Shown in pieces: positions 1-5,968 of a stretch of 10,051 nucleotides of DNA (positions are counted from its first letter, which is position 1; every line of letters starts with the position of its first letter). The notes under the pieces are model-generated. The model was given only the letters and a program-made list of their open reading frames with translations. It was not told the origin of the DNA and searched no databases. Both the position numbers and the translations under genes were made by a program. This stretch comes from Chitinophaga pinensis (lineage in GTDB: Bacteria > Bacteroidota > Bacteroidia > Chitinophagales > Chitinophagaceae), in NCBI GenBank assembly GCA_943331145.2, contig CALQKL020000062.1:1-10051 (forward strand), given 5' to 3'.

Positions 1-108
1 ATACATTTGGCCAAAATTTCTAATGGGGTTTTGAGCAATTCCATTTGCGCAAAAGAATGCCATCAACATTAATAAAGTTGCATTTTTTCTTGTAAGCTGT
101 ATAAGCAT
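1..108 (-). CDS. Secreted or envelope protein, N-terminal fragment
   Basis: Reading the minus strand from an ATG at 108 gives 36 codons that stay open to the window edge, so only the N-terminus is visible. An in-frame TAG lies one codon upstream of the ATG, which fixes this as the first possible start. The fragment has a classic signal peptide: a basic stretch (R7, K8), a hydrophobic core (about residues 10-19) and an Ala-Gln junction (GIA|QNP, cut after residue 25), the usual Bacteroidota cleavage context. Cys20 is preceded by Phe-Phe, which does not match a lipobox, so a lipoprotein is less likely. The mature start (QNPIRNFGQMY) is too short to assign a family. The gene is on the same strand as msrA, 199 bp downstream of it, and is probably a separate transcription unit. 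Confidence 0.7.
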   Translation of the reverse strand, partial: MLIQLTRKNATLLMLMAFFCANGIAQNPIRNFGQMY

Positions 109-307
109 TTTCTAATTTTAACGGTAATGAAAATGGCTCAAGGGATGGAAGGAATAAAAACAATCGTTCAACAGGATAATTGAAAAATATGCGTAAAATT
201 AAGCAAACAATTTGAAATTGCTGAAGAAATTCAGAGGTAATGGAGTGATTAACATATTATGGGATAAAAATAATAACCGAATTTTTAAAATGCAAGTATT
301 TCAGCTT

Positions 308-871
308 TTATTTTTTAATTAAATGCTCAAAAGACTTTTTAAATTTTTCAACTTTAGGGCGAACCACCAATTGACAGTAAGGATTTGACCCATTGTTTTC
401 AAAATAATCTTGATGATAATTTTCAGCTGGATAAAATATTGTTGCAGGAGAAATTTCAGTTACAATAGGGTTATTGTATATGCCCGATTGATCCAATTGG
501 AATTTGTATGTTTCTGCTTCTTGTTTTTGAATGTCATTATGATAAAAAATCACACTTCTGTATTGTGTGCCCACATCTCCGCCTTGTCTGTTTAATGTAG
601 TTGGATCGTGCGTTTTCCAAAATACTTCCAATAAATCTGTAAATCTGTTGATATTGGGATTGAATTTGATTTGTAAACATTCGGCATGGCCTGTTGTGCC
701 AGAACAAACCGATTTATAATCAGGGTTTATCATTTCTCCACCACTATATCCACTTTCTACACTAATAACCCCATTTAATTTACTGAATACCGCTTCTGTA
801 CACCAAAAACATCCGTTTCCAAATGTTGCAACTTCTATTGTATCTCTTGAATTTATTAACTTGCCTTCCAT
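308..871 (-). CDS. msrA: Peptide-methionine (S)-S-oxide reductase MsrA
   Basis: This enzyme reduces the S epimer of methionine sulfoxide, free or in proteins, and repairs oxidative damage; the disulfide it forms is recycled by thioredoxin. The signature GCFWCTEAVF lies at residues 20-29 with the catalytic Cys21. Further family blocks are GYSGG (41-45), the SGTTGHAE segment (about 57-64), a THDPTTLNRQGGDVGTQYRS block in mid-protein and NYHQDYF near the C-terminus. Cys166 in the YCQLVVRPK tail is placed as a resolving cysteine. At 187 residues it is a normal length for a stand-alone cytoplasmic MsrA: no signal peptide and no fused MsrB domain. The ATG at 871 sits 34 nt after a well-formed promoter. 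The gene diverges from mutS2. The family call is near certain; pairing with mutS2 as an oxidative-damage response is inference. Confidence 0.97.
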   Translation of the reverse strand: MEGKLINSRDTIEVATFGNGCFWCTEAVFSKLNGVISVESGYSGGEMINPDYKSVCSGTTGHAECLQIKFNPNINRFTDLLEVFWKTHDPTTLNRQGGDVGTQYRSVIFYHNDIQKQEAETYKFQLDQSGIYNNPIVTEISPATIFYPAENYHQDYFENNGSNPYCQLVVRPKVEKFKKSFEHLIKK

Positions 872-905
872 TATTAGTAATTTTTATAAAATTAGTTGTA
901 ATAAT

Positions 906-936
906 CAAACATAATTGAATTGAAATTGTTTTCAAA
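906..936 (-). promoter_or_regulatory. Bacteroidota-type promoter of msrA
   Basis: On the minus strand a TTTG (933-936) is followed after exactly 19 bp by TATGTTTG (906-913), matching the -33 TTTG and -7 TAnnTTTG elements of the Bacteroidota primary sigma factor. Transcription would start a few bases downstream, leaving a leader of roughly 25-30 nt before the msrA ATG at 871. The -33 element overlaps the first copy of the 18-bp direct repeat. The match is from sequence; activity is inferred. Confidence 0.6.
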
Positions 937-951
937 TTAAAAAGTAAAAAA
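934..951. repeat. 18-bp direct repeat, copy 1
   Basis: The sequence aaattaaaaagtaaaaaa occurs here and identically at 991-1008. The two copies are offset by 57 bp and bracket most of the heptamer array. The low complexity means the identity could reflect local slippage rather than a functional element. The 5' end of this copy is part of the msrA -33 element. Confidence 0.7.
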
Positions 952-959
952 AGAAAGTC

Positions 960-1009
960 AAAAAATAAAAAATAAAAAATAAAAAATAAAAAATTAAAAA
1001 GTAAAAAAT
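960..1009. repeat. Tandem heptamer array (AAAAAAT)n
   Basis: Five perfect, head-to-tail copies of AAAAAAT occupy 960-994. They are followed by a variant unit (TAAAAAG, 995-1001) and a further TAAAAAAT. All adenines are on the plus strand, giving extreme strand asymmetry. The array lies between the msrA promoter and the -7 box of mutS2, and its right end falls where the mutS2 -33 or UP region would be. Short tandem repeats of this kind can change copy number by slippage, so promoter geometry could vary. The repeat is seen directly; any regulatory effect is inference. Confidence 0.85.
991..1008. repeat. 18-bp direct repeat, copy 2
   Basis: This is identical to 934-951 and overlaps the right end of the heptamer array. 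Recombination or slippage between the copies would remove 57 bp while leaving both the msrA promoter and the mutS2 -7 box intact. Confidence 0.7.
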
Positions 1010-1026
1010 AGGGAATCAACAATTTT

Positions 1027-1034
1027 TACTTTTG
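1027..1034 (+). promoter_or_regulatory. Candidate -7 element of mutS2
   Basis: TACTTTTG matches TAnnTTTG exactly and lies 15 bp before the mutS2 ATG at 1050, implying a very short leader. No TTTG is present 19 bp upstream; that position is A-tract from the heptamer array, which might act like an UP element instead. The match is moderate because only one half of the promoter is recognisable in a very AT-rich background. Confidence 0.4.
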
Positions 1035-1049
1035 ATTTAATTCTGTCCA

Positions 1050-3161
1050 ATGAAATTTTTCCCGGAAAATACCCTTCACCAGCTTGAATTTGATAAGATA
1101 AAAGACTTAATCATTGCCCATTCTAGAAATGATTATGCAAAAAATCGAATTCAACAACTTCGCATTCACACTAAAAAAGATTTCATTGAACAAGATTTAT
1201 TTCAAACCAATGAGTTTAAAATTATTTTAGATAGTGGTGTTTATTTTCCCAACGATTTTAATCATAACATTAATAAAGAACTTAAACTTTTATCGATTCC
1301 TGGTGCCATGCTTACTGGCGAACAATTTTTATGGATTAGGAAATTATCAGATAATACAGCACAAATTTTCCGTTGGTTTGATGTAGAAAGACGCGAACAA
1401 AATCCGTATTTATCTAAAATTATTGCCGGCTCTTATTTTGAAAAACAAATCCGTTTAATGATTGATGAAGTGTTGGATGAAATTGGAATGGTTAAAGACA
1501 ACGCAAGTCAAGAACTCGCTTCTATCCGCATGAATTTATACCGCAAACGAAATGAACTGCGTAGGGTTTTTGATCGAATTGTGAGTAAGTTAAATAAGCT
1601 GGGTTATTTGGCTGATATTGAAGAGAGTTTTATGAATGGTCGTCGTGTTTTGGCGGTATTTGCCGAACAAAAAAGAATGATTAAAGGAATCCTTCATTCA
1701 GAAAGTGATAGCCGACGTACAAGTTTTATTGAACCTGAAGAAACCACGGGTTTAAACAATGATATCTTTTCTTTAGAAAATGAAGAGGCAAAAGAAGTCA
1801 ATCGAATTCTTCGAAAATTAACCGAGCATTTATCTGCATATGCGCCATTATTATCTTCATATTTTCAAATTGCAGGAGAGTTTGAATTTGTTAGAGCAAA
1901 AGCAAAATTTGCCCAAGAAATTGGCGGACAATTGCCACTGATTCAAGATAATGCCATTTCGAAATTATTTCTGGCATATCACCCATTACTGTATTTATAC
2001 AACAAGCGTTTAGAAAAGCCCACGATTCCTGTAAACCTTACCCTTGATGAAAACCACAGGATTTTAGTAATCAGTGGACCAAATGCAGGAGGTAAAACGG
2101 TTACATTAAAAACTGTTGGCTTATTACAAATTATGTTTCAATCTGGCTTATTGGTGCCCGTTAGTCCTGATAGCGAAATGGGTATTTTTAAACAAATGAT
2201 GATTCATATTGGTGATACGCAAAGCATCGAGTTTGAATTAAGTACCTATTCAGCGCATCTCACCCACATGAAGCATTTCATGGAAAATGCCAATGGTAAA
2301 ACAATGTTTTTTATTGACGAGTTGGGAAGTGGGAGCGACCCAAATTTGGGCGGTGCTTTTGCAGAAGTGATTATGGAAGAGTTGGCTAAAAAACATGCAA
2401 TGGGAATTGTTACTACGCATTACCTTAATTTAAAAGTAATGGCAAATAAAGTGGCGGGTGTGTTTAATGGCGCCATGCAATTCGACGAGAAAAACCTTTT
2501 GCCAATGTACCAATTAAAAGTTGGCTCTCCAGGAAGTTCTTACACATTTTCAATAGCAGAAAGAATTGGACTCAGTAAACATTTAATTGAAAAAGCAAGA
2601 AAGCTCGTTAATGAAAATCATTTTCAATTGGATAAATTATTGAATTCTACAGAGCAAGATATGCAGGCCATTGAAAAAGAAAAGAAGCAACTCAAACAAT
2701 TGCTTTCGGAAAACGAAAAGTTGAAAAAAGAAATGGAGCTTTTAATCAAAAAGGAAAAGCATCAACAAGAAGTAGAAAAATTAAAACTCTCCAATAAAAT
2801 AGCCGAAGACAAACTGATTTATTTAAAAGATATGGAGCGCAAATTAAAGTCGCTTATTATTGAATGGCGCAAATCAGAAAATAAAGATTCAGTTATAAAA
2901 ATGATTCATACCACTTTGACTGGGCAAAAAGAAAAGTATCAAGCAGAAAAGCAACAGAAAAAAATAAACGAGAAATTTTTAGAAACCGATGCTCAGGTAA
3001 AAGTTGGACACAAAGTAAAAATGAAACAAAACAAGCAAGTAGGTGTTGTAAAAGAAATACGCGGAAAAAAAGCGTTACTCCAAGTTGGAGTAGTATCCAT
3101 ACTTGTTGCTATCTCAGATTTAATTGTGGTAATGGACAAACCCGTTGTTGATGAATCTTAG
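1050..3161 (+). CDS. mutS2: MutS2 family ATPase lacking the Smr domain
   Basis: This is a MutS-superfamily clamp ATPase of the MutS2 branch: it has no mismatch-recognition domain and starts directly with the core (HQLEFDKIKDLI, residues 10-21). Helical lever and clamp regions run to about residue 310. The ABC-type ATPase has Walker A GPNAGGKT at 343-350, a STYSAHLTHM signature helix near 400, Walker B FFIDELGSGSDP at 420-431 and a TTHY switch motif. A charged coiled coil spans roughly 525-630 and a KOW-like beta segment lies near 655-700. The protein then stops at 703 residues, whereas full MutS2 proteins are nearer 780 and end in an Smr nuclease domain. No Smr sequence follows, because the next gene begins 3 bp later on the other strand. 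MutS2 has been linked to suppressing recombination, to oxidative DNA damage in Helicobacter and to rescue of collided ribosomes in Bacillus. Which role holds here is unknown. Confidence 0.93.
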   Translation: MKFFPENTLHQLEFDKIKDLIIAHSRNDYAKNRIQQLRIHTKKDFIEQDLFQTNEFKIILDSGVYFPNDFNHNINKELKLLSIPGAMLTGEQFLWIRKLSDNTAQIFRWFDVERREQNPYLSKIIAGSYFEKQIRLMIDEVLDEIGMVKDNASQELASIRMNLYRKRNELRRVFDRIVSKLNKLGYLADIEESFMNGRRVLAVFAEQKRMIKGILHSESDSRRTSFIEPEETTGLNNDIFSLENEEAKEVNRILRKLTEHLSAYAPLLSSYFQIAGEFEFVRAKAKFAQEIGGQLPLIQDNAISKLFLAYHPLLYLYNKRLEKPTIPVNLTLDENHRILVISGPNAGGKTVTLKTVGLLQIMFQSGLLVPVSPDSEMGIFKQMMIHIGDTQSIEFELSTYSAHLTHMKHFMENANGKTMFFIDELGSGSDPNLGGAFAEVIMEELAKKHAMGIVTTHYLNLKVMANKVAGVFNGAMQFDEKNLLPMYQLKVGSPGSSYTFSIAERIGLSKHLIEKARKLVNENHFQLDKLLNSTEQDMQAIEKEKKQLKQLLSENEKLKKEMELLIKKEKHQQEVEKLKLSNKIAEDKLIYLKDMERKLKSLIIEWRKSENKDSVIKMIHTTLTGQKEKYQAEKQQKKINEKFLETDAQVKVGHKVKMKQNKQVGVVKEIRGKKALLQVGVVSILVAISDLIVVMDKPVVDES

Positions 3162-3164
3162 GGT

Positions 3165-3425
3165 TTAAGATAATTTCTTAATCAAAAAAGATTCAATAGC
3201 ATTACAAGGGATAAACATTGGTTTTTCAAAAATGGTTAAGGTCATTTCATTTCCCTCCACCAAATACTTTCCAGAAACATTGTTGGACAATAAGCTCACA
3301 TTGAAATCGCCAGAAACCAAGTCGCCATTAAATGTACCGCCTTGCGATTCTACCGCATCTTTCGCTTTGTTCATTATTTCTTCCGCCGAACCTTTGAACG
3401 GCACTTTAAATTCACATGTTGACAT
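3165..3425 (-). CDS. Small conserved-looking protein of unknown function (86 residues)
   Basis: I do not recognise a named family with certainty. The protein has no signal peptide or membrane segment. It begins with a short strand (CEFKVPF), then an amphipathic helix (SAEEIMNKAKDAVESQGG, about 13-30), several alternating beta strands (GTFNGDLVSGDFNVSLL and VSGKYLVEGNEMTLTI) and a C-terminal helix (AIESFLIKKL) after FIPC. This helix-strand-helix outline, with an internal 'SGKY.VEGNEMTLTI' segment before the last helix, resembles the small PHA-granule-associated family (PHA_gran_rgn), but that is a fold-level impression only. The ATG at 3425 is 11 bp after the mqnE stop, so the two genes are very probably cotranscribed. 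Its stop is 3 bp from the convergent mutS2 stop. It has two cysteines (4 and 74). Confidence 0.75.
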   Translation of the reverse strand: MSTCEFKVPFKGSAEEIMNKAKDAVESQGGTFNGDLVSGDFNVSLLSNNVSGKYLVEGNEMTLTIFEKPMFIPCNAIESFLIKKLS

Positions 3426-3436
3426 AATAGTATAGA

Positions 3437-4561
3437 TTAAAATTCATTTATTACTTGATAAAGTGTATCTCTTTCAACAGCCTTTCTATTGGCTTGTTTT
3501 ATTAAGGTTACCAATTCTTCCGTGGTCATAGTTGGTGTTTGTTCTTCACTTCCTGCCATAGAATATATTTTGGTAGAATCATCAATGGTTCCGTCAATAT
3601 CATTTACCCCAAAAGATAAAGTAAGTTGTGCGTTTTGTCTGCCCAACATTGGCCAATATGCTTTAATGTGCGGGAAATTATCCAAATAGATTCTTGAAAT
3701 GGCGTATAGTCTCAAATCTTCGTTGGTGCTCGATTCAGGGATATGGCTCATGTCGTTGTTTGCATTTCTAAACTTCAACGGAATGAACGTATTGAAACCA
3801 TTTGTTTTGTCTTGCAAATCTCTGAGTTTACGCATGTGGTCTATACGATGTTCGTATGTCTCCATATGTCCGTATAACATGGTTGCGTTGCTATGCATAC
3901 CCAATTGGTGTGCAGTTTCATGAATTTCAAGCCAACCTTCGCCAGATACTTTATCACCTGCAATAACTTTTCTGATATCAGGATGAAACAATTCTGCTCC
4001 GCCACCAGGTAATGATTGCAATCCAGCAGTTTTCAATTGTTCAAGCCCTTCTCTTGTGGTCAGTTTTGCTTTTCTGAACATGTAATCCAATTCCACTGCT
4101 GTAAAAGCTTTGATGTGTAAATCAGGACGATGGTTTTTTATTTTAGAAATCAATTCTATAAAATAAGCCATATTCATTTTCGGGTGAACGCCACCTACGA
4201 TATGTACTTCTGTAACAGGTTTTCCATCGTAGCTTTTTACGATGTCCAACATCTGATCTATACTTAATTCCCAACCTTCTTCTTTATGTGCGTACAATCT
4301 TGAGTAGGAGCAGAATGCACAACTGAAAACGCAAACGTTGGTTGGCTCAATATGAAAATTTCGGTTGAAATAAGTAATGTCGCCGTGTTTTTGCTCGCGA
4401 ACATGATTGGCAAGTGCACCTACAAAAGCTAAAGATCCATGTTCAAAAAGTTGTAAGCAATCTGCATCGGTAATTCTTTCATTTTTAACTACTTTTTCTG
4501 CAATCTGGCTTAGCTCACTATTTTCTATAAATACATTATTGTAAAACGCACTATTTATCAT
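3437..4561 (-). CDS. mqnE: Aminofutalosine synthase MqnE (radical SAM)
   Basis: MqnE joins the 5'-deoxyadenosyl radical of S-adenosylmethionine to 3-[(1-carboxyvinyl)oxy]benzoate to make 6-amino-6-deoxyfutalosine, an early step of the futalosine route to menaquinone. The radical SAM cluster motif CVFSCAFCSYSR has cysteines at residues 77, 81 and 84. Supporting blocks are HIEPTN just before it, VHIVGGVHP, LPGGGAELF, MLYGH, FIPLKFRN and SFGVNDIDGTI, ending in the ERDTLYQVI tail typical of MqnE rather than MqnC. I chose the ATG at 4561 (374 residues). An upstream in-frame TTG at 4585 would add eight residues (MYFCQKSD), but that stretch overlaps a TATTTTTG promoter box and looks unlike the family N-terminus. 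The 86-residue gene follows in the same operon. A nucleoside transporter gene diverges from it. Confidence 0.93.
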   Translation of the reverse strand: MINSAFYNNVFIENSELSQIAEKVVKNERITDADCLQLFEHGSLAFVGALANHVREQKHGDITYFNRNFHIEPTNVCVFSCAFCSYSRLYAHKEEGWELSIDQMLDIVKSYDGKPVTEVHIVGGVHPKMNMAYFIELISKIKNHRPDLHIKAFTAVELDYMFRKAKLTTREGLEQLKTAGLQSLPGGGAELFHPDIRKVIAGDKVSGEGWLEIHETAHQLGMHSNATMLYGHMETYEHRIDHMRKLRDLQDKTNGFNTFIPLKFRNANNDMSHIPESSTNEDLRLYAISRIYLDNFPHIKAYWPMLGRQNAQLTLSFGVNDIDGTIDDSTKIYSMAGSEEQTPTMTTEELVTLIKQANRKAVERDTLYQVINEF

Positions 4562-4574
4562 ATCCGATTTTTGA

Positions 4575-4582
4575 CAAAAATA
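4575..4582 (-). promoter_or_regulatory. Candidate -7 element of mqnE
   Basis: On the minus strand TATTTTTG matches TAnnTTTG and ends 13 bp before the ATG at 4561. No TTTG stands 19 bp upstream. If real, it places the transcript start inside or just before the first codons of the alternative TTG-initiated reading, which argues for the ATG start. Confidence 0.35.
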
Positions 4583-4708
4583 CAAGGATAAAAATGGAAA
4601 CTTAATTTTAAAATGAATTAATGCTTAGATTTTTTTTAATGATATTAAATTTTTAACAAAAAAATATTATCTTGCTAATCAAGTTTAAAAGAAAAAAACC
4701 AATCATCC

Positions 4709-5965
4709 ATGAACATTAAACAAAGATTAACCGTATTAAGTTTTCTACAATTTTTCATTTGGGGGTCATGGTTAATATCAACAGGGGGTTATTTATTTTC
4801 ATTAAAATTTACGGGCATTGAAATCGGTAGTGTTTTTTCAACTTTAGGCATTGCATCTTTAATTATGCCTGCAATTTTGGGTATTGTTGCTGATAAATGG
4901 GTAAATGCTGAAAAATTATTGGGTATTTGTCATTTAGTGGGTGCCGTTTGTTTAATCATAGTTTCATTTATCAAAGATCCGGTTATCATGTTTTGGGTGA
5001 TGCTGCTTAATTCAATGGCTTATATGCCAACCATTTCTTTAAATAATGCCGTTTCGTATAAATTACTATCCCAAGCGGGTTTAGATGTTCAAAAAACATT
5101 TCCACCTATTCGTGTTTTTGGAACCATAGGTTTTATAGTAGCCATGTGGCTTGTTGATTTAACGGGTTTTTCAAAATCAAATTATCAATATTATCTAGCA
5201 GCAGCTTCTGCAATTGCAATGGGATTATACAGTTTAAATCTTCCCCCTTGCAAACCAGTAAAAACAGAGTCTAAAAACACATTTATGTCTAAAATGGGTT
5301 TAGACGCTTTAGTGCTTTTGAAACAAGAGCGTATGGTTGTGTTTTTTATATTTTCAATGCTATTGGGTGCAGCTTTACAAATTACCAATACATTTGGCGG
5401 TAGTTTCTTAAGCGATTTTGGAAATAAAGGTTTTGAAAACTCTTTTGTAGTAAAACATGATTTGGTGATGCTTTCCCTATCTCAAATTTCAGAAACGCTT
5501 TTCATATTAACCATTCCTTTTTTCTTGAAAAAATTTGGCATTAAAATCGTAATGGTGATTAGCATTTTTGCTTGGATACTTCGCTTTGGATTTTTTGGCA
5601 TTGGCGACCCTGATCCCAATGGTGGTCTTATATTCTTAATTTTATCCATGATTGTGTACGGAATGGCTTTCGACTTTTTCAACATTTCAGGTTCGCTTTT
5701 TGTTGAAAGAGAAACGCCTTCTGCAATTAGATCTAGCGCACAAGGTTTATTCATGATGGTTACCAATGGATTGGGCGCAATTATTGGAGGTATTGGTAGC
5801 GGTTGGGTAGTAGATTATTGGACAGAAAATGGCATTAAAGATTGGACTTCTATTTGGTTTAGTTTTGCCGGATATGCAGTAGTTCTATTGATATTTTTCC
5901 CATTATTGTTTAAATATCGTCATTATCCTGAGGATGAATATGGAGAAACAAGAAGAAGTTCTTAA
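4709..5965 (+). CDS. Nucleoside:H+ symporter, NupG/XapB-like MFS transporter
   Basis: This is an inner-membrane major facilitator of the nucleoside:H+ symporter family, expected to import nucleosides with protons through 12 membrane helices. The N-terminus, MNIKQRLTVLSFLQFFIWGSWL, continuing into STGGYLF, is the family hallmark. Hydrophobic helices alternate with short loops throughout. The middle has a charged cytoplasmic loop (about residues 185-205), and the second half carries ERETPSAIRSSAQGLFMM followed by a Gly-rich helix (NGLGAIIGGIGSGWVVDYW). At 418 residues it matches E. coli NupG in length. The C-terminus is cytoplasmic-like (YRHYPEDEYGETRRSS). It diverges from mqnE and ends 3 bp from the convergent 311-residue gene. 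Substrate range cannot be read from sequence, so no gene symbol is given. Confidence 0.88.
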   Translation: MNIKQRLTVLSFLQFFIWGSWLISTGGYLFSLKFTGIEIGSVFSTLGIASLIMPAILGIVADKWVNAEKLLGICHLVGAVCLIIVSFIKDPVIMFWVMLLNSMAYMPTISLNNAVSYKLLSQAGLDVQKTFPPIRVFGTIGFIVAMWLVDLTGFSKSNYQYYLAAASAIAMGLYSLNLPPCKPVKTESKNTFMSKMGLDALVLLKQERMVVFFIFSMLLGAALQITNTFGGSFLSDFGNKGFENSFVVKHDLVMLSLSQISETLFILTIPFFLKKFGIKIVMVISIFAWILRFGFFGIGDPDPNGGLIFLILSMIVYGMAFDFFNISGSLFVERETPSAIRSSAQGLFMMVTNGLGAIIGGIGSGWVVDYWTENGIKDWTSIWFSFAGYAVVLLIFFPLLFKYRHYPEDEYGETRRSS

Positions 5966-5968
5966 CAT

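Noticed and set aside
127..183. 18-codon plus-strand ORF (MKMAQGMEGIKTIVQQDN)
   Set aside because: It is very short, with no promoter or family signal, and lies in the spacer between two minus-strand genes. Chance is sufficient to explain it.
182..213. Possible promoter for the left-edge secreted-protein gene (TTG, 18 bp, TATTTTTC on the minus strand)
   Set aside because: The -7 box has a mismatch at the important G, and it lies about 75 bp from the ATG in AT-rich sequence. It is not strong enough to list.
780..1022. Open frame on the minus strand across the msrA-mutS2 spacer (80 codons, Phe/Leu-rich start)
   Set aside because: Its Phe/Leu run is only the translation of the A/T heptamer array, and its end overlaps msrA in another frame. 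It has no protein-like composition.
3699..3923. Plus-strand open frames inside mqnE (3489-3689 and 3699-3923)
   Set aside because: They are antisense to a well-supported radical SAM gene and show no domain or start context of their own.
4642..4672. Imperfect inverted repeat (gatatt ... aatattatc) in the mqnE-nupG spacer
   Set aside because: The pairing is short, all A/T and interrupted. It is expected by chance in such sequence and is no convincing operator.
4668..4675. TATCTTGC upstream of the nucleoside transporter gene as a -7 box
   Set aside because: It resembles TAnnTTTG only if one T is missing, and no TTTG stands at the right spacing. A promoter for this gene must exist nearby, but this match is too weak to list.
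5191..5766. Minus-strand open frames inside the transporter gene (5191-5388 and 5482-5766)
   Set aside because: They are shadow frames opposite conserved membrane-helix coding sequence, with no independent evidence.
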